Source: Neoarius graeffei
Lineage: Eukaryota; Chordata; Actinopteri; Siluriformes; Ariidae
NCBI RefSeq assembly: GCF_027579695.1
Contig: NC_083578.1
Location: 4,164,960 to 4,228,959, forward strand
DNA length: 64,000 bases
Reading direction: 5' to 3'
The notes beneath the pieces were generated by a model. The model was given only the letters and a program-made list of their open reading frames with translations, was not told the origin of the DNA and searched no databases. Each line of letters opens with the position of its first letter. Positions within the stretch are counted from its first letter, which is position 1. Positions 9,527 through 19,343 of this stretch are shown in pieces. The translations under genes and the position numbers were made by a program.

Positions 9527-10916
9527 GTGAGTGCGCTAGCCAGTTAGCCAGCATGCTATAAAATGAGTGAAGCTTCTTCAGGAGCGATTTCCACTACAGG
9601 AGCAAAACTGAACAGAACATTTGTTCACATTGTGTCTGAAGTGTGAGTTACTATGACACTATACAGTTACTTTGTCAGATATGATATTAATTTCTTCTTT
9701 ACAGTCTTGTTGTAAAAAGGAAATTTGGCGGTTGGGATTAGCTACAGCACTCGGCCTGCAGTTTTGTGTCTACAGCTGAATCACAGCCATGTGGATATTT
9801 AGTATCACCACGCTCCTGTGAGTTCGTTATTGCTTCATTATCGCCCGTTTGAATGGATCCCAAATGAGTGGCCGCTATTTTCCTGGCATTATAAATAAAA
9901 AACCAAACTGATTCAAAACTATGTCCATGTTCGATGTTTTTATAGACTCAAACTAAAGCAACAAATTTCATTAAATTAATAAAAGTATGATTTCAGGAGC
10001 CATAAAAACAAAGACAATTTTTTTTTCTCCTAAAAATCAGAGGACTCTTGATTCTGCAGCTTTCGGTCGTCTTTCTTCTTCGCTCATCTCCTCCTCAGGA
10101 CAATCATCAGAAAGAGACACGGCCAGATGAGGTGTCATGAACAAACAAATGAATATTACTGTTCTTGATTATTTATTTTTTCAGACTTATTCGATCATAG
10201 ATTTGATTATTCACTACTCAGTATCATGATAACTTTCATTTCTCAATAAAAAATTAAATTATCTGACTGAGCCCGAGTCAGAAGTCAGTGATAAGTGTAC
10301 GATCTGTCTGAAAACCACTGAAACTAAACACTATACCTCGGTACAATTAAAATAAAATCCATCCACTGTTCAGTAAATATCTGCTAGCTCACGAGCTGTT
10401 AATTAGCAGCAAAAGCTAGCTACATAAATGGAGGTTACCTTCGCAACAGACCAATTTCCATATTATATCTGTTGGAGTGACAACTGGTTCTGCCACGTTT
10501 GCCAAAATTTCCAGAACTCCAGTCTGGCACACTGAATTATGGGATTGTCTTCTGACTGGGACAGTCCTTTTCTCAGGAGCGCACAGATGCTGCCCCAAGA
10601 ATGCTGCCTACACAGGATGCCGTCTTCCGACTGGAACGCACCAGTCCTTCAGTGCACTTGGAATTAAACATTTAATTGTGGTTTTCTACTGGACGACTGG
10701 TTGAGATGTGTCTGTGCAAAAAGTGAAACATAGTTCAGTTCAGGAACCCTTGTGGTTTTTTTAGAAATACTAAAGTAAAAGATGTGGGAATTTGACTACG
10801 CAGGCCGCCACACATATAATGTGCACAACAGAGTGTATACAGTGTTTACACAATGCTATTTAAGACTGTCTGTAGTGAACTGTACAGAACACCACAGCAG
10901 ATTTATTCACAAGAAA
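9527..10916. other. Long stretch without an identifiable gene
   Basis: AT-rich sequence with only short frames (for example 10,416-10,598 minus and 10,477-10,704 plus) that match nothing I know. No repeat family was named. Confidence 0.4.
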
Positions 10917-10929
10917 AGAGACGCCAGTA

Positions 10930-11355
10930 GGGCGGCACGGTGGTGTAGTGGTTAGCGCTGTCGCCTCACAGCAAGAAGGTTTGGGTTCGAGCCCCGGGGC
11001 CGGCGAGGGCCTTTCTGTGTGGAGTTTGCATGTTCTCCCCGTGTCCGCGTGGGTTTCCTCCGGGTGCTCCGGTTTCCCCCACAGTCCAAAGACATGCAGG
11101 TTAGGTTAACTGGTGACTCTAAATTGAGCGTAGGTGTGAATGTGAGTGTGAATGGTTGTCTGTGTCTATGTGTCAGCCCTGTGATGACCTGGCGACTTGT
11201 CCAGGGTGAACCCCGCCTTTCGCCCGTAGTCAGCTGGGATAGGCTCCAGCTTGCCTGCGACCCTGTAGAACAGGATAAAGCGGCTACAGATAATGAGATG
11301 AGATGAGATGAGATGAGATGAGATGAGATGAGATGAGATGAGATGAGATGAGATG
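10930..11355 (+). mobile_element. tRNA-derived SINE, full length
   Basis: The best-preserved copy and the only full-length forward one. The head GGCGGCACGGTGGTGTAGTG continues to an A-box-like GTGGTTAGCGC and a B box GGTTCGAGCCCC. The body has CAGTCCAAAGACATGCAGG and the tail is about 14 tandem TGAGA units. A 13-bp target duplication with one mismatch, AGAGACGCCAGTA and AGAGATGCCAGTA, lies at 10,917-10,929 and 11,356-11,368. The head is tRNA-derived but is not a functional tRNA gene. Confidence 0.9.
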
Positions 11356-11539
11356 AGAGATGCCAGTACGTGTTTACTGACAAAACTACTTACAGTACAG
11401 ATATCACTTCTAGCACAGACACTTTGTTTATTTTGTTTTTATTGTTATAAAATGTGTACGATGCCAAACATAAAATAGAACAGGATACACAGCTTTTTAT
11501 TTTTATTTATTTTTTATTCCAAATCCCTTTTTCTATGTC

Positions 11540-11759
11540 AAGAACAAAAGCTCAAAATTTCAGGAGCTGTAAAAATTAATGTCATTGTTGTTTGTTTAAA
11601 CTTTGAAACCTAAACTTTTATTTTGTATTATTATTTCAGACCCCCCCCCCCCCTTTTTTTTACTATTTCAGGCACAAAAGCTCAAAAATTCAGGAATTAT
11701 TATTATTATTATTATTGTTGTTGTTGTTTTGTTTGTTTGACCTTTGAAACCTAAAGACT
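11540..11759. repeat. Diverged direct duplication
   Basis: A segment at about 11,543-11,612 (AAAGCTCAAAATTTCAGGAG ... TTTGAAACCTAAAC) recurs at about 11,675-11,755 (AAAGCTCAAAAATTCAGGAA ... TTTGAAACCTAAAG), about 130 bp downstream. Poly-C (11,641-11,653) lies between the copies, and ATT/GTT runs interrupt the second one. It sits 300-500 bases upstream of the MHC gene. Confidence 0.6.
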
Positions 11760-11933
11760 ATTCAGGATTTTAATATTGCTCTGATTTCTCGCTTTCTCTC
11801 CTGCTTGCTTTTCATTTCTTCCTTTTTGTGCTCCCAGTGTTTTAATTCTTTGTGTTTGTAATGATCAGCGCACCTCAGTATGGAAAGAGTAAAGGATCAG
11901 GAATTGTGAAACTCACTTGAGTGTCTGCCTGAA

Positions 11934-11969
11934 CCCAGCTGACTGTGAGGAGAGAACTGATCTGATTGG
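11934..11969 (+). promoter_or_regulatory. Candidate MHC class II X and Y boxes
   Basis: CTGATTGG at 11,962-11,969 is a perfect Y box (inverted CCAAT, bound by NF-Y), 115 bases before the MHC ATG. CCCAGCTGACTGTG at 11,934-11,947 could be the X box bound by RFX, since it keeps the CCYAG start. The X-Y gap is about 14 bases, shorter than the roughly 20 in mammalian class II promoters. No clear S box was identified. The Y box is firm as a motif; the X box is tentative. Confidence 0.4.
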
Positions 11970-12083
11970 ATGATTTATTTATCACTGACTCTGCACTCGG
12001 CTGTATTTCTGTCTCTATTCAGTGTGTGGAAGTCAGTGACAAGTGAATTCATCTGAGCTGCTGGTTTACTGACAAACTTCAGG

Positions 12084-12141
12084 ATGAAATTATTTCTCAT
12101 CTTTTTCACACTAATGTGTGTGAGGGACACTGAATCACAGT
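12084..12141 (+). CDS. MHC II alpha exon 1: signal peptide
   Basis: Reads MKLFLIFFTLMCVRDTESQ and ends one base into the next codon at a GTAAGT donor. Hydrophobic residues 3-12 form the signal core. Intron 1 is 272 bases long and ends in a (GT)n tract. Confidence 0.9.
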
Positions 12142-12360
12142 GTAAGTGAGATATTTATTTATGTGTAAATTTGCTGTAATATTTTCCCCAGTGGTAATTA
12201 GAAGAGTGTATATAAAGTGTTAATGGTGGTGTTTTGGTTATTAAACTGTAGAGCTTGATTTAAATGAGACAGATCGTTTCAGATCATCACAAAAATGATG
12301 TGATTTTGTCAGTGATGATGATGTTTTTATCTCACTGTAGTAACAGGCTGCTGCAGTTTG

Positions 12361-12407
<47 letters not shown>

Positions 12408-14515
12408 CTCCAGTTAAACAGCAAGACCTGGAAATACTCGAATGTTCAGAGAAGAATAAGGAGTTTATGGTAGGGTCCAATGGAGATGAGGCGTTTTATG
12501 CAGATTTTGAGAAGAAGAAAGGAGTGATAATGCTGCCTCCCTTCGCTGATCCGATTGGGTACCCCACAAAGTACGAGTGGGCCGAGGCTAACCTGCCCAT
12601 CTGCCAACAAAACTTACAGGTGCTCACAGAGGACTTTAAAGACCAGCCGGTGCCACAGGGTGAGAAACTCAGTGTTTATAGGAGCACAAATTGACCTTGA
12701 TGATATTGAGTCTAAAATGATTTTCCAGCATGAAGATGTGAGATTTGTTGTAGATTTGACTGTAAATCACTGACCATTACACTGTCAGTAAACTACAGGA
12801 ACAATCACAGTCTCCAGCCTGTAAAGCTCTCATTTACTGTACAATACTCTAATCTCACAGCCGACACTACAGCACTGCTGTCTCACACTATTTTCATTTC
12901 ATAAAGGCTTTTTATTCGACTAAAACATCCCAGAATGCACCACATCATCACAGCAGCTGTTTGCTTCGCCCCGAACACAAACTATTTATCAGTTAAATTT
13001 ATAGAAATGAAGAAAGTTCTCTCTGAACAGAGTAACTGTTGAAGTGTGGGGTTTGTAAATCTAAATAAATCTTTGCTTTTATTTCTATCCCCAACACACA
13101 CACACACACACACACACACCAATTATGGATTATCGAGCTAAAGGTCGATTTTATAATTGATTTGCTAGAAAATGTGAAGATGATCTGAGGCAGTAGGATG
13201 GCACATTACTCAGTCGTGAACACAAGCAGAGGGTTTATTTGTAAATAGTCATGTTCCATGTTCTTTCTCTGGCATCTGTTTATCATCTATAAATGCTGAA
13301 TGAAGTGTAATCCATTACATTTTATGTTTAATAAACTTGTAATAAAGCTGCTGTCCTCAGAATTCACATTTAAAATCACAGCTTAGATTCCAGATTCCTG
13401 TTAGTTATTATTATATGGACACGAGTGTTTTACTGGGAAATACACCACTCATATTTTTCATAGGAGCTACATCCGGGACCTGAGTAACACAGTCTCCAAT
13501 ATCTTCACTCATGAGGAAATTGATGAATAGTTTTGATAAATTTGGGGACTTTTTGTTTGTGAATGTGTCGATAGAATAAAAAGAATGAAGTTTATTTGCT
13601 CAATTTGAAAAACTCGCATTTTTCATACGAAATACATCGTGGATCTGAGTGACATAATTCCTGATATTTCACTCTGATGATGTCACTCCCAGTGTTTTCC
13701 CACTGACTAGACGTGTGTTGTCAAAATGGTGAACCGTTTCAAAATTAAAATACTTTTGATTAACTGGTGGGCTTTTTTTGGATATGTTCATATAATACAA
13801 ATAATATTACACATTGGCTTGAAGATATGAAGTTTATTTTCTCATGTTGAAAAATATTTCACTCGTTCGCTTCGCTCCCTCATGATGTATCCATTCACCA
13901 CTCAAAGATAAACTTCATATCTTCGCACCACCGTGTAACATCCTCTATATATCGACAGCCAGAAGAAATAATGAATGCATCACAGTCTCAGAGTCATAAC
14001 AATGGTGCACATGTACTTTATATTTTTCTCCAGATGCCCCACAAAGCTCCATCTATCCCAAACAAAAGATGCAGCTGGGTTCAGAGAACATGCTCATCTG
14101 TCATTCCGCACGATTTTTCCCTCCACCTGTTACTGTACGCTGGACCAAAAACAGTGTGGATGTGACGGAACAATCCACAGTCAGCCGCTATTACCCGAAT
14201 GAGGACAAAACCTACAACCAGTTTTCCCACCTGCCCTTCACTCCACAGGAAGGAGACGTTTACACCTGCACGGTGGAGCACGATGCCCTGGAGACGCCCG
14301 ACACCAAGACATGGGGTGAGACGGAGAGTTTAACTACTGATTCAGTCTTTCCTTAGAGAAGAAATAACCGTGTGTGTGTGTGTGTGTGTGTAGAGGTGGA
14401 TGTTGAGCTTCCCAGTGTGGGTCCCTCTGTGTTCTGTGGAGTGGGTCTGGCTGTCGGACTGCTCGGAGTCGCTACTGGAACTTTCTTCCTCGTCAAAGGA
14501 AACAGATGTAACTGA
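12084..14515 (+). CDS. MHC class II alpha chain (DAA/DXA type), four coding exons
   Basis: Alpha chain of the class II heterodimer that presents peptides to CD4 T cells at the surface of antigen-presenting cells. Coding exons are 12084-12141, 12414-12659, 14034-14315 and 14394-14515. All introns are GT-AG and all junctions phase 1, the family norm. Together they give 708 nt: 235 residues plus a TGA stop, the usual length. Order: signal peptide, alpha-1, immunoglobulin-like alpha-2, connecting peptide, transmembrane helix and short tail. No frameshift or early stop. The start is the ATG at 12,084, because a hydrophobic signal peptide follows directly and a Y box lies 115 bases upstream. No N-x-S/T glycosylation site is seen anywhere. 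No class II beta gene is visible in the window. The lineage within fish class II (DA, DB, DE) was not resolved. Confidence 0.93.
12364..12405. repeat. (GT)n at the exon 2 splice acceptor
   Basis: About 21 GT units end 8 bases before the AG that opens exon 2, so the polypyrimidine tract is reduced to TTTCTCC. Confidence 0.95.
12414..12659 (+). CDS. MHC II alpha exon 2: alpha-1 domain
   Basis: 246 nt, phase 1 at both ends. Forms half of the peptide-binding groove. Visible marks are ILECSEKN near the start and LPICQQNL near the end, whose two cysteines can form the alpha-1 disulfide known in fish alpha chains, and the strand segment GVIMLPPFADP. The acceptor is TTTCTCCAG directly after about 21 GT units; the donor is GTGAGA. 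Confidence 0.92.
13094..13119. repeat. (AC)n microsatellite in MHC intron 2
   Basis: About 13 AC units inside the 1,374-bp intron 2. Confidence 0.95.
13804..13939. mobile_element. MITE in MHC intron 2
   Basis: The left end ATTACACATTGGCTTGAAGA and the right end (reverse-complemented: GTTACACGGTGGTGCGAAGA) are imperfect terminal inverted repeats, both continuing with TATGAAGTTTAT. The element is about 136 bp long and non-coding. The core contains CGCTTCGCTCCCTC, which also occurs at about 8,807. The superfamily is not determined. Confidence 0.55.
14034..14315 (+). CDS. MHC II alpha exon 3: alpha-2 Ig domain
   Basis: 282 nt encoding a C1-set immunoglobulin domain next to the membrane. The first cysteine is in NMLICHSARFFPPPVTVRW and the second in the hallmark YTCTVEH. 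The conserved tryptophan follows in VRW. The domain ends in DTKTW just before a GTGAGA donor. Confidence 0.93.
14370..14391. repeat. (GT)n forming the exon 4 splice acceptor
   Basis: About 11 GT units run directly into TAG at 14,391-14,393, the acceptor of exon 4. There is no ordinary polypyrimidine tract in this 78-base intron. Confidence 0.95.
14394..14515 (+). CDS. MHC II alpha exon 4: connecting peptide, membrane helix, tail
   Basis: Reads EVDVELPSVGPS (connecting peptide), then a hydrophobic segment with regularly spaced glycines (GVGLAVGLLGVATGTFFLV) and the short tail KGNRCN before TGA. The glycine-rich face matches the known helix-packing surface of class II alpha chains. A donor-like CAG/GTAACA follows the stop at 14,521-14,529, suggesting a spliced 3' UTR. 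Confidence 0.9.
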
Positions 14516-14603
14516 CACTTCAGGTAACAACTCTTATAAAACATTATATTTATAATATTTAATACACTGTATATCCCTGATACACCTGTTTCTGTGTTTT
14601 CAG

Positions 14604-14905
14604 CCAGAAGTAAAGCGTTAGGAGAAGGTTTAGATTCATACCATGAATTCTCATTTTGATTTTTCACCGAGGAAACTGTTCATCCACTAGAGTTTAATTC
14701 ATCTGTTAAACCATGTAAGGCTTTTTTTATATAAAAAATTGTTGCTCGTTCCACTGTACACCTGTTGTTTTATTTCTTAAATCTCTGTGTAAAAATCTGT
14801 TAAGTCTTTCTTTTCCAAATTATGTAAAATCTAATTAATATTAGAAAATGCAAATGAAAAGGAATGAGTACCTGCAAATAATTAAAAATAAACTTTATTT
14901 CCATG
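14604..14905 (+). other. Probable 3' UTR exon of MHC II alpha
   Basis: A TTTTCAG acceptor ends at 14,603 and the downstream sequence is non-coding. AATAAA at 14,887-14,892 is a likely polyadenylation signal. A separate 3' UTR exon is common in this gene family. The exact end is a guess. Confidence 0.5.
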
Positions 14906-15072
14906 AATGTGAATGATGTCATTTGTTTCCATATTGATTATATATTCAGTAACTTATTCCACCAGTAAAACAATCTCTGTATTCGTCTAGTCTGGAAATA
15001 TATTGCCACAATCGTTACAGAAAACTCACACACACATACCACATGTAACATATTTCAGATATAATGTAATCA

Positions 15073-15210
15073 TGCCCTGTGATGACCTGGTGACTTGTCC
15101 AGGGTGAACCCCGCCTTTCGCCCGTAGTCAGCTGGGATAGGCTCCAGCTTGCCTGCGACCCTGTAGAACAGGATAAAGCGGCTACAGATAATGAGATGAG
15201 ATGAGATGAG
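15073..15210 (+). mobile_element. SINE, 5'-truncated
   Basis: Only the 3' third of the SINE family is present, from TGCCCTGTGATGACCTGG to a TGAGA tail. Despite the truncation it has a perfect 9-bp target duplication ATGTAATCA at 15,064-15,072 and 15,211-15,219. It is therefore an insertion truncated during reverse transcription, not a later deletion. Confidence 0.9.
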
Positions 15211-15329
15211 ATGTAATCACATGTGAAAAGCATATATAAGTGGGTTACACCTTATTATGCCCTTAAATTGCATGTGTGAAAACAATGTACGATCACATTT
15301 GCAATTTTTATATTATATATACACATATA

Positions 15330-16934
15330 CAACCCCGCTTCCAAAAAAGTTGGGACAAAGTACAAATTGTACATAAAAACGGAATGCAATGATGTGGAAG
15401 TTTCAAAATTCCATATTTTATTCAGAATAGAACATAGATGACATATCAAATGTTTAAACTGAGAAAATGTATCATTTAAAGAGAAAAATTAGGTGATTTT
15501 AAATTTCATGACAACAACACATCTCAAAAAAGTTGGGACAAGGCCATGTTTCCCACTGTGAGACATCCCCTTTTCTCTTTACAACAGTCTGTAAACGTCT
15601 GGGGACTGAGGAGACAAGTTGCTCAAGTTTAGGGATAGGAATGTTAACCCATTCTTGTCTAATGTAGGATTCTAGTTGCTCAACTGTCTTATGTCTTTTT
15701 TGTCGTATCTTCCATTTTATGGTGCGCCAAATGTTTTCTATGGGTGAAAGATCTGGACTGCAGGCTGGCCAGTTCAGTACCCGGACCCTTCTTCTACGCA
15801 GCCATGATGCTGTAATTGATGCAGTATGTGGTTTGGCATTGTCATGTTGGAAAATGCAAGGTCTTCCCTGAAAGAGACGTCGTCTGGATGGGAGCATATG
15901 TTGCTCTAGAACCTGGATATACCTTTCAGCATTGATGGTGTCTTTCCAGATGTGTAAGCTGCCCATGCCACACGCACTAATGCAACCCCATACCATCAGA
16001 GATGCAGGCTTCTGAACTGAGCGCTGATAACAACTTGGGTTGTCCTTCTCCTCTTTAGTCCGAATGACATGGCGTACTTGATTTCCATAAAGAACTTCAA
16101 ATTTTGATTCGTCTGACCACAGAACAGTTTTCCACTTTGCCACAGTCCATTTTAAATGAGCCTTGGCCCAGAGAAGACGTCTGCGCTTCTGGATCATGTT
16201 TAGATACGGCTTCTTCTTTGAACTACAGAGTTTTAGCTGGCAACGGCGGATGGCACGGTGAATTGTGTTCACAGATAATGTTCTCTGGAAATATTCCTGA
16301 GCCCATTTTGTGATTTCCAATACAGAAGCATGCCTGTATGTGATGCAGTGGCGTCTAAGGGCCTGAAGATCACGGGCACCCAGTATGGTTTTCTGGCCTT
16401 GACCCTTACGCACAGAGATTCTTCCAGATTCTCTGAATCTTTTGATGATATTATGCACTGTAGATGATGATATGTTCAAACTCTTTGCAATTTTACACTG
16501 TTGAACTCCTTTCTGATATTGCTCCACTATTTGTCGGTGCAGAATTAGGGGGATTGGTGTTCCTCTTCCAATCTTTACTTCTGAGAGCCGCTGCCACTCC
16601 AAGATGCTCTTTTTATACCCAGTCATGTTAATGACCTATTGCCAATTGACCTAATGAGTTGCAATTTGGTCCTCCAGCTGTTCCTTTTTTGTACCTTTAA
16701 CTTTTCCAGCCTCTTATTGCCCCTGTCCCAACTTTTTTGAGATGTGTTGCTGTCATGAAATTTCAAATGAGCCAATATTTGGCATGAAATTTCAAAATGT
16801 CTCACTTTCGACATTTGATATGTTGTCTATGTTCTATTGTGAATACAATATCAGTTTTTGAGATTTGTAAATTATTGCATTCCGTTTTTATTAACGATTT
16901 GTTCTTTGTCCCAACGTTTTTTGAATCGGGGTTG
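15330..16934 (-). mobile_element. Full-length Tc1-like transposon (Tc1-A)
   Basis: 1,605 bp flanked by TA (15,328-15,329 and 16,935-16,936), starting CAACCCCGCTTCCAAAAAAG and ending in an imperfect inverse. Each roughly 200-bp inverted repeat holds two direct repeats of the AAAAAAGTTGGGACAA type: outer at about 15,344-15,358 and 16,905-16,920, inner at about 15,527-15,541 and 16,725-16,739. This is the IR/DR layout known from Sleeping Beauty-type Tc1 elements. It encodes one uninterrupted transposase, so it may be autonomous. Confidence 0.9.
15499..16626 (-). CDS. Tc1-like transposase, intact frame
   Basis: 375 residues, somewhat longer than the usual 340 or so. It cuts and pastes the surrounding element through a DDE active site. 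The N terminus has a paired-like helix-turn-helix ([20 protein letters not shown], about residues 42-61) and a second helix-turn-helix region around SVNTIHRAI. Catalytic acids: Asp in WSDESKFE, Asp in [11 protein letters not shown], and Glu in DLSPIENIW, with exactly 34 residues between the last two (DD34E). The last 15 or so residues ([13 protein letters not shown]) are encoded by the inner direct repeat of the left inverted repeat, which explains the extra length. No stop or frameshift is seen. Confidence 0.9.
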   Translation of the reverse strand: MTGYKKSILEWQRLSEVKIGRGTPIPLILHRQIVEQYQKGVQQCKIAKSLNISSSTVHNIIKRFRESGRISVRKGQGQKTILGARDLQALRRHCITYRHASVLEITKWAQEYFQRTLSVNTIHRAIRRCQLKLCSSKKKPYLNMIQKRRRLLWAKAHLKWTVAKWKTVLWSDESKFEVLYGNQVRHVIRTKEEKDNPSCYQRSVQKPASLMVWGCISACGMGSLHIWKDTINAERYIQVLEQHMLPSRRRLFQGRPCIFQHDNAKPHTASITASWLRRRRVRVLNWPACSPDLSPIENIWRTIKWKIRQKRHKTVEQLESYIRQEWVNIPIPKLEQLVSSVPRRLQTVVKRKGDVSQWETWPCPNFFEMCCCHEI

Positions 16935-16946
16935 TACACACACACG

Positions 16947-16950
<4 letters not shown>

Positions 16951-17004
<54 letters not shown>
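16951..17004. repeat. (TA)n microsatellite
   Basis: About 27 TA units between Tc1-A and Tc1-B. Confidence 0.95.
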
Positions 17005-17006
<2 letters not shown>

Positions 17007-17009
<3 letters not shown>

Positions 17010-18613
17010 TGGTGCTTGAAAGTTTGTGAACCCTTTAGAATTTTCTATATTTCTGCATAAATATGACCTTAAACATCATCAGATTTTCACACAAGTCCTA
17101 AAAGTAGATAAAGAGAACCCAGTTAAACAAATGAGACAAAAATATTATACTTGCTCATTTATTTATTGATGAAAATGATCCAATATTACATATCTGTAAG
17201 TGGCAAAAGTATGTGTACCTTTGCTTTCAGTATCTGGTGTGACCCCCTTGTGCAGCAATAACTGCAACTAAACATTTGCGGTAACTGTTGATCAGTCCTG
17301 CACACTGGCTTGGAGGAATTTTAGCCCATTCCTCTATACAGAACAGCTTCAACTCTGGGATGTTGGTGGGTTTCCTCACATGAACTGCTCGCTTCAGGTC
17401 CTTCCACAACATTTCCATTGGATTAAGGTCAGGACTTTGACTTGGCCATTCCAAAACATTAACTTTATTCTTCTTTAACCATTCTTTGGTAGAACAACTT
17501 GTGTGCTTAGGGTCGTTGTCTTGCTGCATGACCCACCTTCTCTTGAGATTCAGTTCATGGACAGATGTCCTGACATTTTCCTTTAGAATTCGCTGGTATA
17601 ATTCAGAATTCATTGTTCTATCAGTGGTGGCAAGCCGTCCTGGCCCAGATGCAGCAAAACAGGCCCAAACCATGATACTACCACCACCATGTTTCACAGA
17701 TGGGATAAGGTTCTTATGCTGGAATGCAGTGTTTTCCTTTCTCCAAACATAACGCTTCTCATTTAAACCAAAAAGTTATATTTTGGTCTCATCCATCCAC
17801 AAAACATTTTTCCAATAGCCTTCTGGCTTGTCCATGTGATCTTTAGCAAACTGCAGCTGAGCAGCAATGTTCTTTTTGGAGAGCAGTGGCTTTCTCCTTG
17901 CAACCCTGCCATGCACACCATTGTTGTTCAGTGTTCTCCTGATGGTGGACTCATGAACATTAACATTAGCCAGTGTGAGAGAAGCCTTCAGTTGCTTAGA
18001 AGTTACCCTGGGGTCCTTTGTGACTTCGCTGACTATTACATGCCTTGCTCTTGGAGTGATCTGTGTTGGTCGACCACTCCTGGGGAGGGTAACAATGGTC
18101 TTGAATTTCCTCCATTTGTACACAATCTGTCTGACTGTGGATTGGTGGAGTCCAAACTCTTTAGAGATGGTTTTATAACCTTTTCCAGCCTGATGAGCAT
18201 CAACAACACTTTTTGTGAGGTCCTCAGAAATCTCCTTTGATTGTGCCATGATACACTTCCACAAACATGTGTTGTGAAGATCACACTTTGATAGATCCCT
18301 GTTCTTTAAATAAAACAGGGTGCCCACTCACACCTGATTGTCATCCCATTGATTGAAAACACCTGACTCTAATTTCACCTTCAAATTAACTGCTAATCCT
18401 AGAGGTTCACATACTTTTGCCACTCACAGATATGTAATATTGGATCATTTTCCTCAATAAATAAATGAGCAAGTATAATATTTTTGTCTCATTTGTTTAA
18501 CTGGGGTCTCTTTATCTACTTCTAGGACTTGTGTGAAAATCTGATGATGCTTTAGGTCATATTTATGCAAAAATAGAGAAAATTCTAAAGGGTTCACAAA
18601 CTTTCAAGCACCA

Positions 18614-18616
<3 letters not shown>
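17007..18616 (-). mobile_element. Tc1-like transposon (Tc1-B, copy 1)
   Basis: About 1,610 bp with near-identical ends: CAGTGGTGCTTGAAAGTTTG at the left and its inverse at the right. TA tracts lie on both sides. The transposase is on the minus strand and carries a single stop. The same family recurs in the opposite orientation at 22,613-24,176. Confidence 0.9.
17227..18249 (-). pseudogene. Tc1 transposase with one premature stop
   Basis: 1,023 nt, corresponding to 340 codons plus stop, the normal Tc1 length, starting MAQSKEISEDL. A paired-like helix-turn-helix (TISKEFGLHQSTVRQIV) is followed by WMDETK (first Asp), [10 protein letters not shown] (second Asp) and DLNPMEMLW (Glu, 34 residues later), so all catalytic residues remain. 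One in-frame TAA at 17,776-17,778 (codon 158) comes just after the first catalytic Asp; the frame is otherwise open to its end at GGHTRY. It is dead as a full protein, but recently so. Confidence 0.9.

Positions 18617-18682
<66 letters not shown>
18617..18682. repeat. (TA)n microsatellite
   Basis: About 33 TA units directly abutting the right end of Tc1-B copy 1. Confidence 0.95.
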
Positions 18683-18686
<4 letters not shown>

Positions 18687-19343
18687 TGTTTTCCCCAGAA
18701 AAACATTAAAGCCCTAAATTCTGGCATGATAAAACATAGACAATTGAGCGCCAACGGTGTGAAGTGAAACTAGGGGGGGCCGGGGGCATGCCCCCCCCAG
18801 AAAATTTTTTGAAAATAGATGCTCTCAGGTGCATTTTCAGGGTCTCTGGGAGGTTTTAGATACATGATTATAGGATAGATTTTACCAGTGTTTCAATGAT
18901 TTCTGACCTAAATAGTATTAATGTAAACACATTTGAAATTTCACCTTAAAGTTCAACATGTAAGTTAAACTGTTTTGTTATCGATTACTGAGGTCTATGA
19001 TAGATTGAAAATCTACGGGGATCCCTTAATTATCTATGATCAAGTTGTGTTGTAACAAAAATGTGCATGAAAATATGAACAGTGTTTTGCTCCATCTTAT
19101 GCAATCCAATGAAGAGAATCGATCATCATGACCTCCTGTTGATCACAAAGGTATCTGAACCTAAGACCTGCCACCTTAAAATGAGTTGCTGTATTACTAT
19201 AACTGTAATGATTTAGAATGTTTCTGATGCAATTACTGTAATATATGTATAACTAAGATGCACTGAAAAGAAAAGTAAGGCAACTGCATATTATAAAGTT
19301 TAAATTTTGGCACTTTATTAAATGGACTAGATTAAGATTAAAA
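18683..19343. other. Unassigned, probably transposon-derived
   Basis: It begins CAGTGTTTTCCCCAG near 18,685, and about 1.5 kb later (20,230-20,246) the text TTTGGGGAAAACCAGG is a partial inverse. This hints at a DNA transposon spanning 18,685-20,246, but the ends match only in a core of about 10 bases and I see no target duplication. The phrase GGGGGCATGCCCCCC near 18,783 is a perfect palindrome. Confidence 0.35.

Noticed and set aside
10952..11383. Open frames on both strands across the forward SINE
   Set aside because: They lie wholly within the mobile element, and the same peptides recur at every other SINE copy.
13440..13800. Extra MHC exon in intron 2
   Set aside because: No open frame with class II features; the stretch looks like diverged repeat sequence next to the MITE.
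17836..18240. Plus-strand frames antisense to the Tc1 transposases (also 16,104-16,313 and 21,479-21,916)
   Set aside because: Shadows of the transposase coding strand with no independent signals.
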